Assembly (NCBI GenBank): GCA_050258375.1 | Contig: JBLMYQ010000063.1 | Span: 1-64,000 of the forward strand | DNA length: 64,000 nucleotides | From: JBLMYQ01 sp050258375 | Lineage (GTDB): Bacteria; Bacillota; Clostridia; Acetivibrionales; UBA4821 | Direction: 5' to 3' | Part shown: positions 54,134 to 63,704 of the stretch, piece after piece | Layout: each line of letters starts with the position of its first letter | Numbering within the stretch: position 1 is the first letter of the stretch | The notes under the pieces: model-generated | The model's input: the letters and a program-made list of their open reading frames with translations, nothing else | Databases searched by the model: none | What the model was told of the DNA's origin: nothing | Program-made: the position numbers and the translations under genes

Positions 54134-54673
54134 TCAGTTCTTATTGATTTTCTCCATATTCATAAACATATCGACTGAACTAGGTGCAAGGTAATGCGAA
54201 ACTTCGTTAAACTTGAATTTTTCGTAAATTAAATCTGTATTAACATTCTTTCCGATGCTTTTAGATTCCAATACGTTTTCAAAATGAATATTATCTTCAT
54301 TGATTATATTATTATTAGGCATACAAACTACATTGGAACCAGCAAAAGGAATGTAGAATTCATTGGATATCATTTTACCGATTTCAATTCTAATTAAGTT
54401 GTTTGGCTTGTCAAGCTTCAGATATATTCCATTTGAATCTGGCTCTGTTTTTAAATATTTATATGTATTATTAGAAAGATTAAATACTTTAAGCACGAGA
54501 TGAGAGCTTTCCCATAAATAATAGCCAAACACACTTTCAAAGCTGGAATGTGTTTCTGGCGATACTTCAAAATAGACATACAAAATATAAGGGTCTTTTG
54601 GCATTATCCAAATTTGATCCTTTATATTTCTGCCAGAGAATGAATCTTTTGTAATTAAATAATCGGGATTCAT
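54134..54673 (-). CDS. DUF4912 domain protein
   Basis: 179 aa from the ATG at 54673, with AAAGGTGG 7 nt upstream; a GTG four codons earlier overlaps that site. The core IWIMPKDPYILYVYFEVSPE followed by LVLKVFNLSN is the DUF4912 pattern (a beta-rich domain related to carbohydrate-binding modules). DUF4912 genes are commonly found next to GH57 genes, as here, 43 nt upstream of the branching enzyme. It probably binds alpha-glucan or helps the enzyme; unproven. Confidence 0.8.
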   Translation of the reverse strand: MNPDYLITKDSFSGRNIKDQIWIMPKDPYILYVYFEVSPETHSSFESVFGYYLWESSHLVLKVFNLSNNTYKYLKTEPDSNGIYLKLDKPNNLIRIEIGKMISNEFYIPFAGSNVVCMPNNNIINEDNIHFENVLESKSIGKNVNTDLIYEKFKFNEVSHYLAPSSVDMFMNMEKINKN

Positions 54674-55202
54674 TCTGTTTTCCACCTTTCAAGAGCATTT
54701 GATATTTTTCCTAATTGTATAATATAGGATTTTAGAAGAAATTTCAATAAATATTGACCTTAAAAAAGAAAAAGAATATTATATATGAGCAGAACGTCTC
54801 ACTAATCTCATATTTGGAAAATTGAATTATATTATTGATGAAAAGCTAAAAAATGACAAGTTTTTCTAACTTTTAGTTTACATTTTTGAAATTATTTTAT
54901 AAAATGTAAACATGGCATGTTACACCCATTGGTAGGTTTACTTAATGTGTTTAAAAAAATTATGCGTAAATTACAGTATCATAATTTTAATTTTTAGAAT
55001 GTAAAATTTAGCAAATCTAAGGGAGGTATATTTTTTTATAAGTTTAGTATCCTAGTTAAGTAGTAATGTTTATCATATCTAATAAAAAATGATGAAGCAT
55101 ATGCAGAATATATTCACAAAATTCAAATTCAAAAAGTATCATAGATTAATCATTTTAATTAAAAGTTTATAATAAAATATTTTTTATCGAGAGGAGAACC
55201 TA
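54674..55202. other. divergent intergenic region of the alpha-glucan cluster
   Basis: 529 bp between the minus-strand DUF4912-GH57 pair and the plus-strand GT4 gene. It is very AT-rich with no credible open reading frame. Its one clear element is an 11-bp perfect inverted repeat at 54876-54911. A GGGAGG at 55021-55026 has no usable start codon after it. Confidence 0.5.
54876..54911. promoter_or_regulatory. 11-bp perfect inverted repeat, possible operator
   Basis: GTTTACATTTT (54876-54886) and AAAATGTAAAC (54901-54911) with a 14-bp AT-only spacer. It sits mid-way between the two divergent units of the alpha-glucan cluster and could bind a shared regulator. The arm also resembles the AATGTAAA units of the repeat at 13059-13153, so it may be another relic of that element. 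Confidence 0.4.
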
Positions 55203-56588
55203 ATGAAAATACTTATGCTCTCCTGGGAGTATCCGCCAAGAATAGTTGGTGGTATTTCCAGAGTCGTTCATGATTTAGCCAAGACCATGTCTAGGCAAGG
55301 AAATGAAGTTCATGTTGTAACCTGTTGGGAACAGGGCACAATGGAATATGAAATGGATGGTAATGTTTTTGTTCATAGAGTGCATCCGTATGATATTAAT
55401 ACAAACTATTTTGTTACTTGGATTATGCAGTTGAATTTTGCAATATTGGAAAAAGCTGTTGAAATTTGCAATAAAGTTGATTTTGATATTATTCATGCTC
55501 ATGATTGGGTCGTTGCTTTTGCAGCTAAGACTCTAAAAAATTCACATAATATTCCTTTAATATCTACAATTCACGCTACAGAGCATGGAAGGAATCATGG
55601 GCTGCACAATGATATGCAAAGATATATAAGCAGCGTTGAATGGCTTCTTGCATATGAATCATGGAAGGTTATATGTAATAGCCAATATATGAAGAATGAA
55701 GTCAGATATGTTTTTCAACTGCCTGAAGATAAACTTGCAGTTATAAATAATGGTGTTGAAATTAACAAATTTGACGGTATTGAAAAGGATTATAATTTTA
55801 GAAGAAATTATGCGTATGATAATGAGAAAATACTTCTGTTTGTAGGAAGGCTTGTACAGGAAAAAGGAGTACAGATACTTATTGATGCAATGCCAAAAAT
55901 TTTGCAAAATTATAATGATACTAAATTTGTAATTGCCGGTAAAGGCCCCCAGTTGGACTATCTTAAGCATAAAGCATATGAAATGGGAGTTGCTCATAAA
56001 GTTTTCTTTACTGGATATGTTAGTGACGAAGATTTGAAGAAATTATATAAATGTGCTGATGTTGCAGTATTCCCAAGTTTATATGAGCCGTTTGGAATAG
56101 TTGCATTGGAAGGAATGGTTGCAAATGTTCCTGTTGTTGTAACTGATACATGTGGACTTGGTGAAATCGTAGAGCATGGAATAGATGGAATGAAAGCTTA
56201 CACAGGCAATTCTAATTCACTTGCAGATTGTATTATTGAAATATTATATAATTCTGATTTGGCAGAAAAAATTAAGAGTAACGCACTTAAGAAAGTTCAG
56301 TCACTATATAATTGGGATAAGATATCAAAGGAAATATTAGGTATCTATCAGGAAGTTTTAAATCAAACAGCAAAAGAAAAATATGGGAATCAAAAACAAG
56401 ATAAAAAGTCAAAAAAGGTTACATCTAAAATAGCTTTATCTAAAAAAACAGATAAGAATAACCCTGAAGATACTAAGGAAGAGAATATTAAGGCAACTGC
56501 TGTACAACCAAAAAATAATGAAGTTACACTAGAAGAATTAGTAATTAAAAACAGGAAGGTAAGAACAAATTTTGTAGAATTACATTAG
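55203..56588 (+). CDS. glycosyltransferase family 4, glycogen/starch-synthase-like
   Basis: 461 aa with GAGAGGAG upstream. GT-B fold: MKILMLSWEYPPRIVGGISR (nucleotide-sugar loop), DIIHAHDWVVAFAAK, HATEHGRN, FVGRLVQEKGVQ and SLYEPFGIVALEGM (E-x7-E sugar-nucleotide motif). Residues ~392-461 form a Lys/Glu/Asn-rich tail not typical of the family. It lies between the GH57/DUF4912 pair and the nucleotidyltransferase fusion, supporting a role in alpha-glucan elongation. Confidence 0.88.
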   Translation: MKILMLSWEYPPRIVGGISRVVHDLAKTMSRQGNEVHVVTCWEQGTMEYEMDGNVFVHRVHPYDINTNYFVTWIMQLNFAILEKAVEICNKVDFDIIHAHDWVVAFAAKTLKNSHNIPLISTIHATEHGRNHGLHNDMQRYISSVEWLLAYESWKVICNSQYMKNEVRYVFQLPEDKLAVINNGVEINKFDGIEKDYNFRRNYAYDNEKILLFVGRLVQEKGVQILIDAMPKILQNYNDTKFVIAGKGPQLDYLKHKAYEMGVAHKVFFTGYVSDEDLKKLYKCADVAVFPSLYEPFGIVALEGMVANVPVVVTDTCGLGEIVEHGIDGMKAYTGNSNSLADCIIEILYNSDLAEKIKSNALKKVQSLYNWDKISKEILGIYQEVLNQTAKEKYGNQKQDKKSKKVTSKIALSKKTDKNNPEDTKEENIKATAVQPKNNEVTLEELVIKNRKVRTNFVELH

Positions 56589-56631
56589 ATAAATGTATTG
56601 GGGTACCATTTGAAAAAGAGGAGTGAAAGTT

Positions 56632-59070
56632 TTGAAAGCAGTAGTAATGGCTGGGGGGTCAGGTACAAGGTTAAGACCTTTAACGTGTGGTAGACCGAAG
56701 CCAATCGTACCTGTAATGAATAAACCTGTAATGCAATATACCATAGAGCTTTTAAAGAAATATAAAATTAATGATATAGCTGTAACCTTGCAGTATCTCC
56801 CTGAAATGATTAAAGATACATTTGGTGACGGAAGAGAGCTTGGAGTTAAATTAGAATATTTTGTTGAAGATATTCCTCTTGGAACTGCAGGCAGTGTTAA
56901 AAATGCTGAAGAGTTTCTTAATGATACGTTTATCGTTATTAGTGGAGATGTTCTGACAGATATTGACCTTGAATCAGTTATAAAATTCCATAAACAGAAG
57001 AAATCACTTGCTACAATTGTATTAAAAGAAGTAAATGTTCCTTTGGAATATGGAGTAATTGTGACAGAAGAAGATGGTAAAATAAGAAGATTCCTGGAAA
57101 AGCCAAGCTGGAGCGAAGTTTTTAGTAATACAGTAAATACAGGAATATATATATTAGAATCACAGGTATTATCATATTTTAAAAAAGGCGAAGCATTTGA
57201 CTTTAGCAAGGATTTATTTCCTTTATTAATGAAAAACGGAATTAATCTTTATGGATATGAAACAAAAGACTATTGGTGTGATATTGGAGATATACAATCT
57301 TACATACAAGCACATGCAGATATTTTAGATAAGACAGTGAAAGTGAATATCCGGCAGAAAGAAAGGGCAAAAGATATTTATATTGGAGATGATACCGATA
57401 TTCATCCTGAAGCTGTTATAAGTGCGCCGGTTGTAATTGGAAACAACTGCAAAATTGGTAAAGGTGTTAAAATTGAACCATATTCAGTAATTGGAGATAA
57501 TGTAGTTATTTATAGCCAATCGTCTGTAAAAAGAAGTATTCTATGGAATAGTTCAATGATAGGCTCTAAATCTAATCTAAGCGGTTCTATATTATGTTAT
57601 AGAGCTAACCTGAAATCAAATGTTACTGTTCTAGAGCAGGCGGTTATTGGCGATGATACTCAGTTGAAGGATAGTGTAATAGTTAAGCCGAATGTTAAAA
57701 TCTGGCCGCACAAGTTTATAGAAAACGGAACTGTTGTAAGTGATAATATAATATGGGGTACAAAATTTTCAAAAACATTGTTTGGTAAAAGTGGAATATC
57801 CGGAGATGTAAATGTTGAAATCACACCTGAATTTGCTTCTAAAATAGGAACAGCATTTGCGAGTATACTAAAAACCGATTCTAAAATCTGTATATCTTCA
57901 GATGAATCATCATATGCAAACATGATTAAATATTCTGTCATGTCAGGTGCAATTTCATCAGGCTTAGAGGTTTTTGACCTTGGACAAACAGTAATGCCTA
58001 TTGCAAGAAATTTGGTATCCTTCTTGAATCTGGATGGGGGAATACATATTAAAGCTAATTCTGAATCTTATTCAAAGGTTATTATTGAATTTGTGGACAA
58101 GAATGGAATAGGAATTAGTCGTGCAGTAGAGAAAAAAATAGAGAATATGTTTATTACCGGAGAATTTAGACGCGTTGAAATATCAAAAATAAAGCAGGCT
58201 AATATACTAACAGATTATAATTATTTCTATTTGCAAAATCTGATTAATACAGTTAATGCTGATAAGATAAAGAAAAGCAGATTCAAGATAGTTGTCGGAG
58301 AAACAAGCAGATTTGTCAGATATATGATATCGCAGATCTGTGAAGAGCTAAGGTGTGAAATGTTATACAGACCTGAGTACAATGAAGCAGTACTTGAGGA
58401 TATGATAGGTGAAGTAGTCGGAACTAATGCTAACATGGGGATGATTATGGATGGCTCTGCAGAAAAAATGATTATTATAGATGATAAAGGCAGAGTAATA
58501 AAGGATGATTTATATAATGCATTAATTCAAATAATTTCTTTAAAAACATCTATGACTAATTCTGTTGTTGTTCCAATAACTTCATCAAATGTGATGGAAA
58601 CGCTTGCAGTCAAATACAATGCAAAGTTTGTAAGAACAAAAACATCTAATCAAGAGATTATGCATAATACCATACGCGAAAGAAATACCAAATCTAATAC
58701 AGGCTTTTATTTGCTTAATTTTGATGCTTATGCTTCTCTTGTTAAAGTGCTTGACTATATGGTAACAGAGGAATTAAAGCTTTCATCAATAATGGAGACT
58801 GTTCCGGATTTTTATATAACTCAAAAAGAGATTGAATGTCCCTGGGAGGCTAAAGGGAAGGTCATGAGAAGCCTTATTCAGGAAAAAAGTGATTCACAGG
58901 TTGAGCTTTATGAAGGAGTCAAGATATTTCATGACAGAGGGTGGGTTTTAGTACTTCCTGATTCAGACGAACCTGTTTGTACAGTTTATAGTGAGGGAAT
59001 CTCTCCTGAGCTTGCTGAATCTTTGAGCAATATATATGTAGACAAGATAAGGAATATAATAACAAATTGA
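56632..59070 (+). CDS. nucleotidyltransferase fused to phosphoglucomutase-like domain
   Basis: 812 aa starting at TTG 56632 (8 nt from GAGGAG; the GTG nine bases upstream abuts that site). Residues 1-235 are an NDP-sugar pyrophosphorylase ([39 protein letters not shown]). About 250-380 is a left-handed beta-helix ([21 protein letters not shown]). About 385-812 follows the phosphohexomutase fold, but the catalytic loops are lost: [11 protein letters not shown] in place of [14 protein letters not shown] in place of DGDADR, and LPDSDEP in place of RxSGTEP. The first half looks active and the second looks like a pseudoenzyme or regulatory module. Likely substrate is a hexose-1-phosphate. Confidence 0.85.
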   Translation: MKAVVMAGGSGTRLRPLTCGRPKPIVPVMNKPVMQYTIELLKKYKINDIAVTLQYLPEMIKDTFGDGRELGVKLEYFVEDIPLGTAGSVKNAEEFLNDTFIVISGDVLTDIDLESVIKFHKQKKSLATIVLKEVNVPLEYGVIVTEEDGKIRRFLEKPSWSEVFSNTVNTGIYILESQVLSYFKKGEAFDFSKDLFPLLMKNGINLYGYETKDYWCDIGDIQSYIQAHADILDKTVKVNIRQKERAKDIYIGDDTDIHPEAVISAPVVIGNNCKIGKGVKIEPYSVIGDNVVIYSQSSVKRSILWNSSMIGSKSNLSGSILCYRANLKSNVTVLEQAVIGDDTQLKDSVIVKPNVKIWPHKFIENGTVVSDNIIWGTKFSKTLFGKSGISGDVNVEITPEFASKIGTAFASILKTDSKICISSDESSYANMIKYSVMSGAISSGLEVFDLGQTVMPIARNLVSFLNLDGGIHIKANSESYSKVIIEFVDKNGIGISRAVEKKIENMFITGEFRRVEISKIKQANILTDYNYFYLQNLINTVNADKIKKSRFKIVVGETSRFVRYMISQICEELRCEMLYRPEYNEAVLEDMIGEVVGTNANMGMIMDGSAEKMIIIDDKGRVIKDDLYNALIQIISLKTSMTNSVVVPITSSNVMETLAVKYNAKFVRTKTSNQEIMHNTIRERNTKSNTGFYLLNFDAYASLVKVLDYMVTEELKLSSIMETVPDFYITQKEIECPWEAKGKVMRSLIQEKSDSQVELYEGVKIFHDRGWVLVLPDSDEPVCTVYSEGISPELAESLSNIYVDKIRNIITN

Positions 59071-59079
59071 AATAATTGG

Positions 59080-59107
59080 GGGATGCCATAAAGCGGGCAT
59101 CCTTTTT
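59080..59107 (+). terminator. rho-independent terminator after the nucleotidyltransferase
   Basis: GGATGCC (59081-59087) pairs with GGCATCC (59096-59102) and a T5 run follows. Confidence 0.85.
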
Positions 59108-59208
59108 AATAGCGGAAAATGCAGTACAGGTTATGATACATTGATTTAGCATTGTTTATCTAATATAATAAAGGTATAGCTTTTAAACATGTTTCCGAGG
59201 GAAAAACA

Positions 59209-59727
59209 ATGGATAGACAAAATCAGGGGTTTACCTTAATTGAATTGATGATTGCAATAGCCATAATAGGTATTTTGGCTATTGTTCTTATTCCAAAAGC
59301 TGGAGGTATTAAAGCTCAGGCTAAAATTTCAGGAATAGATACCAATATAAGAGTTGCGGCAGCAAAGGCTGAAATCGTCTTGGCTAATCAAGGGATTAAT
59401 CAAATTGATGAGGTTGAGTCTTCATTGGCGAATATTCTAAATACCAATGACAAGACAAAGGATATGAAGAATCCGATGACAGGTGCCACTGGGTGCATAG
59501 ATTTAAACGTAACTCCAATGACTGACAGCACAGCGTTTGCATATTTTTCAGATGATGAAGAGGAAGGTTATTCAATGTATGAAGAAATTGGAGAAAATGA
59601 AGATTTTGCCGGGATAATATTATATGATGTGTATTTGGACTCGGAAAACAAACTCGCTATAAAATTTGTTCCGCTTGATGACCGTGGAAGCCCGATGGTA
59701 AATAAGGTTGTTGCGGTAAATCAATAA
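59209..59727 (+). CDS. type IV pilin-like (prepilin) protein
   Basis: 172 aa with GAGGG upstream. A short leader (MDRQNQG) is cut before the Phe of FTLIELMIAIAIIGILAIVL, the class III signal peptide with the conserved Glu at +5. The rest is a soluble acidic domain (DDEEEGYSMYEEIGENED). No prepilin peptidase, PilB/PilC or other pilin lies in the window, so it is an orphan pilin or pseudopilin. The BIG2 surface protein is next downstream. Confidence 0.88.
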   Translation: MDRQNQGFTLIELMIAIAIIGILAIVLIPKAGGIKAQAKISGIDTNIRVAAAKAEIVLANQGINQIDEVESSLANILNTNDKTKDMKNPMTGATGCIDLNVTPMTDSTAFAYFSDDEEEGYSMYEEIGENEDFAGIILYDVYLDSENKLAIKFVPLDDRGSPMVNKVVAVNQ

Positions 59728-59873
59728 TTATTTACTTGCTGCCATACGAGGGAAATATTTGAAAGTAATGCCTGTTTGTAATATAATAATATTATAGGGT
59801 ATTATTTTTTTTCTCGTAATTCATCCTCAACTTATGTTACATAAATAAAGTTTTTATAAAGGGGTAATTATTG

Positions 59874-61904
59874 ATGAAGAGATTTAGAATATGGGGTTTG
59901 CTTCTTGTTCTTATTTTATTAACCTTTTTTGCTCCAGCTTCTGAAACTTATGCTGCTTCAACAAAAACACTAAGCAAAATAGAAATAACACCAGCATCTA
60001 TTATAATTACCGGGTTAAATCAAGAGTCAAGAAATTTATCGACTATTGCTTATTATTCTGACGGAACAACTGAGGATATCACCAATATCAGCACATATTC
60101 AAGTACTTCAAAATCGGTTGTAACTGTTCAGCAGGATGCTGCTGGAAATAAATTTTATAAGAGTGGTACTTTGGCTGGAAAAGCCACAATTACTGCTGCA
60201 TATGGAGTTAAAAGAATTACGGCTGCAGTAACTGTAAAAGCAAAGCTTACAAGCATATCTATTACACCGGCAGAGTTAAAAATAACCGGAAATAATGTTT
60301 TAAGTAATACAGTTGCTGTTAAGGCTTATTATGAAAATGGCACATCAGCTGCAGTAACTACTAAAGCCAAGATAGAAAGTGATAATCCTGAAATAGTAAC
60401 TATAACAAGTTATAGACTAAAGAGCGGAGCAAAGTCTGGAATTGCTGTTGTTACAGCTGCTTATAAGGAATATGATATTGAGTGTACATCTGTAAGTAAT
60501 ATTACCGTTGTACCTACGTTGACTAAAATTAATATTTCACCGGCAGTAGATAGTATTATTGGTCAAAATACCAAAGGACAAAAGGTCAAGGTGACTGGAG
60601 AGTATTCAGATAATACTACGAAGGATGTAACTGACTCAGCTGTATTTACATCAAGTGCAAGTACAATTGCTTTTGTGAAGGATGGATATATAACAAGTGG
60701 AGCAAAAAGCGGAAAAGCAAATATCACTGCAAAGTTTAATAATAAGACAGCAGTATGTACAGTAACTGTAACTCCGATACTTTTAAAAATAACTCCTTCG
60801 ATAATGACAGCAACAATCAATGGACCCCAAATGACTGGTAGTACAATAAGAATTTTAGCATACTATTCAGATAATACAACAAAGGATGTAACTCTTCTAT
60901 GTAAATATAAAAGTACAGATAATAATATCGCTTATGTAGATGTTAAAACATTAAAAAGTGGTCAGAAAAGCGGTACTACAACTATCACTGTTACGTTCGA
61001 AAATATGATGGCTGAAATTGTTGTAACCGCAAAAACAGGATTGCTGTCTATAAGTGCCTCACCAGCTGTGAGCAGAATAATTGGTCCAAATGCCAGCGGA
61101 GAATATATATCCGTTACGGGAGATTATTCTGATGGAACCCAGAAAAGTATAAAGTCTTCACTAGCTTTTAGCAGTAGTAATAGTAATATAGCTTATGTAA
61201 AAAGTAATAGATTAGTAAGTGGTAAAAATTCGGGTAATGCAGCTATAACTGTCAAATATTCGGGGAAGAGTATTACGTGTGAGGTTTGTGTAAAGCCTTT
61301 AGTATCCAGCTTGAGAGTATCCCCTTCCACTCAGACAATAATTGGAAAGAATGCAAGTGGAAAGACTTTAGCAATAACGGCTGTTTATGCTGATGGCAGC
61401 TTGGAGGATGTTACGGATTGGGCAGTATTAAGCAGCAGCGATAATACTATAGTAACTGTAAAAGGTACGGAAATATCAAGCGGGACAAATTATGGCTCAG
61501 CTAAAATCAATGTATCATATGGAGGAAAATTCGGAACATGCTTAGTGGATGTACCTGCTCCTCCGTTAGACAAAAAGCCTACCAATCTTATTTCAACGAA
61601 AGAAATGGAGAAAAAACACGGTAAAATAGAAAGCATTTCAGTTTCATCTGAAAATTTAAATGTACATACTACTAATTCTTCAGGTGGCTATATAAGAATT
61701 GTATCTTCATTTCCGGATGGATTTTCGATGGAGGTTTCACCAAAAGTAATGTTTAACACCAGTAATGGAAATATTGCATATGTAACGAAGGACTCCAATG
61801 GCAACAGGATTCTGATGAGTGGTAATAAGACAGGTACAGCAAAAATTACAGCTATTTATGGTGGAAAAATTATTTCGTTCTATGTTACAGTTACGGCAAA
61901 TTAA
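59874..61904 (+). CDS. secreted BIG2 (Ig-like) repeat protein
   Basis: 676 aa from the ATG at 59874 (AAAGGGG upstream; a TTG immediately before is possible). Signal peptide to about 30 (ASETYAAS). Six to seven tandem BIG2-like domains of ~85-90 residues, each with LxxIxISPA..., YYSDGTTKDVT..., SSNSNIAYV and GKANITAKFNNKTA. No SLH, LPXTG or transmembrane anchor is seen at the C-terminus, so it is secreted or bound non-covalently. Probably adhesive or structural. Confidence 0.85.
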   Translation: MKRFRIWGLLLVLILLTFFAPASETYAASTKTLSKIEITPASIIITGLNQESRNLSTIAYYSDGTTEDITNISTYSSTSKSVVTVQQDAAGNKFYKSGTLAGKATITAAYGVKRITAAVTVKAKLTSISITPAELKITGNNVLSNTVAVKAYYENGTSAAVTTKAKIESDNPEIVTITSYRLKSGAKSGIAVVTAAYKEYDIECTSVSNITVVPTLTKINISPAVDSIIGQNTKGQKVKVTGEYSDNTTKDVTDSAVFTSSASTIAFVKDGYITSGAKSGKANITAKFNNKTAVCTVTVTPILLKITPSIMTATINGPQMTGSTIRILAYYSDNTTKDVTLLCKYKSTDNNIAYVDVKTLKSGQKSGTTTITVTFENMMAEIVVTAKTGLLSISASPAVSRIIGPNASGEYISVTGDYSDGTQKSIKSSLAFSSSNSNIAYVKSNRLVSGKNSGNAAITVKYSGKSITCEVCVKPLVSSLRVSPSTQTIIGKNASGKTLAITAVYADGSLEDVTDWAVLSSSDNTIVTVKGTEISSGTNYGSAKINVSYGGKFGTCLVDVPAPPLDKKPTNLISTKEMEKKHGKIESISVSSENLNVHTTNSSGGYIRIVSSFPDGFSMEVSPKVMFNTSNGNIAYVTKDSNGNRILMSGNKTGTAKITAIYGGKIISFYVTVTAN

Positions 61905-61925
61905 AATTAATAATAATTTAAAATT

Positions 61926-61984
61926 CATATTAAAAGCAAATAAATACCGGGTGCAAAGCCCGGTATTTATTTGCTTTTAATATG
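61926..61984. terminator. 26-bp perfect hairpin after the BIG2 gene
   Basis: Arms 61926-61951 and 61959-61984 are perfectly complementary over 26 bp around a 7-nt loop (TGCAAAG). The arm includes AAAAGCAAATAAATACCGGG. It lies 21 nt after the stop codon, so terminator function is likely, but the stem is two to three times longer than others in this window and has no distinct T run beyond the stem. Confidence 0.65.
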
Positions 61985-62183
61985 CTGTAAAAAATAGCTA
62001 AATATATCTGAAAAATCTTATAAAGGCTAAAGGATATTTCTAGCATATTTTGCTGACATGTTCAATATATTAATATTGATATTTTGTACAAACACGCGAG
62101 GGAGGCATGGATACTGGAAATGTCTTAAACCTAAAGGTTTTTATATATTCTAATGTCAAATTTACTAAAAGGGGGTATAGAAT

Positions 62184-63662
62184 GTGGATAAGATGAACAT
62201 ATACCAGGAAATAGCTGAAAGAACAAACGGAGATATTTACCTGGGAGTAGTAGGACCGGTAAGAACAGGCAAATCTACTTTTATAAAAAGATTCATGGAT
62301 TTGCTTGTTATTCCAAACATTCAAAATTCATATTCCAAAGAACGGGCAAAAGATGAAATGCCACAAAGCGCAGCAGGAAAAACTATAATGACTACGGAGC
62401 CTAAATTTATTCCTAATGAGGCTGTAGATATTGTTGTTGATGACAATATTGAATTAAAAGTTAGGCTTGTTGATTGTGTGGGTTATCTTGTAAATGGAGC
62501 ACTAGGGTATTTGGAGAATAACAGCCCGCGAATGGTATCGACTCCGTGGTTTGATTATCAGGTTCCATTTGGCGAAGCGGCTGAAATAGGAACTAAAAAA
62601 GTAATAAATGAACATTCGACAATTGGATTACTTATAACAACAGATGGAACTATAACCGATATTTCAAGAAATGAATATGTTGAAGCTGAAGAGCGGGTTA
62701 TATCAGAGCTTAAAGCAATAAAAAAACCATTTATAATTGTTCTTAACTCTGCAAAACCCAATGCACAAAGCACCTTAGAATTGAAAGAAGAGCTTGAGAA
62801 GAAGCATGGTACTCCGGTTGTGGTTGTTGACTGTTTAAACTTAAACATGGATGATATCAATGAAATTCTCGAAAGGGTACTATTAGAGTTTACTGTTATA
62901 CAGGTTGAAGTAAATTTACCTCGCTGGGTAGAAAGTCTTGAGAATGAACATTGGCTGAAATCAGCAATATTCAATAGTGTAAAAGATGTTTTTGCCGGTA
63001 CAGGTAAGCTGAGAGAAATAAGAAAAGCATCAGAATTTCTCTCCGATAATGAATATGTTACAAAGGTTAATGTTAGCAGGATATCCCCTGGAATTGGCTC
63101 TGTAGAAGTTAGTATTGATATTGATTATGGATTGTTTTACAGGATTTTGGGTGAGGCATCAGGGTTTGAGATTGAAGGAGAACACGAGCTTATTGGATTA
63201 CTTAAAGAACTCGGTAGAATTAAGACTGATTATGATAAGGTAGCTGAAGCGCTAAGAGATGTAAGAGAAACAGGGTATGGAATCGTAAGTCCGCTGCTGG
63301 ATGAATTGAAGCTTGAAGAGCCGGAGATGATAAAACAAGGCTCAAGGTTTGGGGTTAGACTTCGTGCAAGTGCTCCGTCAATCCATATGATTCGCGCAGA
63401 TATTGAAACAGAGGTTTCACCTATTGTTGGGACAGAGCGGCAATCTGAAGAGCTTGTAAACTATCTGCTAAGAGAATTTGAAGGCGATACCAGCAAAATA
63501 TGGGAGTCAAACATATTTGGGAAATCGCTTAACGAATTGGTAAATGAAGGATTACATAATAAGCTTTACAGAATGCCTGAGGATGCACAAAAGAAGCTTC
63601 AGGAAACACTACAAAAGATAATCAACGAGGGAAGCGGAGGACTAATCTGTATAATACTATGA
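62184..63662 (+). CDS. spoIVA: stage IV sporulation protein A
   Basis: 492 aa, full length, starting with GTG 8 nt from GGGGG. The N-terminal P-loop GVVGPVRTGKSTFIKRFMDL, the middle domain with RVISELKAIKKPFIIVLNS and the conserved C-terminus GSGGLICIIL are characteristic. SpoIVA is an ATPase that polymerises on the outer forespore membrane as the base of the spore coat. It is a strong marker of endospore formation. A sigma-E promoter could not be identified with confidence. Confidence 0.97.
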   Translation: MDKMNIYQEIAERTNGDIYLGVVGPVRTGKSTFIKRFMDLLVIPNIQNSYSKERAKDEMPQSAAGKTIMTTEPKFIPNEAVDIVVDDNIELKVRLVDCVGYLVNGALGYLENNSPRMVSTPWFDYQVPFGEAAEIGTKKVINEHSTIGLLITTDGTITDISRNEYVEAEERVISELKAIKKPFIIVLNSAKPNAQSTLELKEELEKKHGTPVVVVDCLNLNMDDINEILERVLLEFTVIQVEVNLPRWVESLENEHWLKSAIFNSVKDVFAGTGKLREIRKASEFLSDNEYVTKVNVSRISPGIGSVEVSIDIDYGLFYRILGEASGFEIEGEHELIGLLKELGRIKTDYDKVAEALRDVRETGYGIVSPLLDELKLEEPEMIKQGSRFGVRLRASAPSIHMIRADIETEVSPIVGTERQSEELVNYLLREFEGDTSKIWESNIFGKSLNELVNEGLHNKLYRMPEDAQKKLQETLQKIINEGSGGLICIIL

Positions 63663-63700
63663 TTGCAAAAAAGAAGCCAAAGGGCTTCTTTTTTTGCAAT
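63662..63700. terminator. bidirectional rho-independent terminator
   Basis: AAAAGAAGCC (63669-63678) pairs with GGCTTCTTTT (63683-63692), within a longer ATTGCAAAAAA/TTTTTTTGCAAT palindrome. A and T runs on both sides serve spoIVA and the convergent metF-like gene. Confidence 0.88.
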
Positions 63701-63704
63701 TTTG

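Noticed and set aside
62041..62080. Sigma-E-like promoter (GCATATT with a downstream AT-rich -10) for spoIVA
   Set aside because: The -10 matches only about half of the consensus CATACAnT; the functional expectation is strong but the sequence support is weak.
62115..62206. 30-codon frame (ATG after GAGGGAGG) overlapping the spoIVA start
   Set aside because: Spacing from GGAGG to ATG is only 1 nt and the peptide has no recognisable property; it may be leader sequence.
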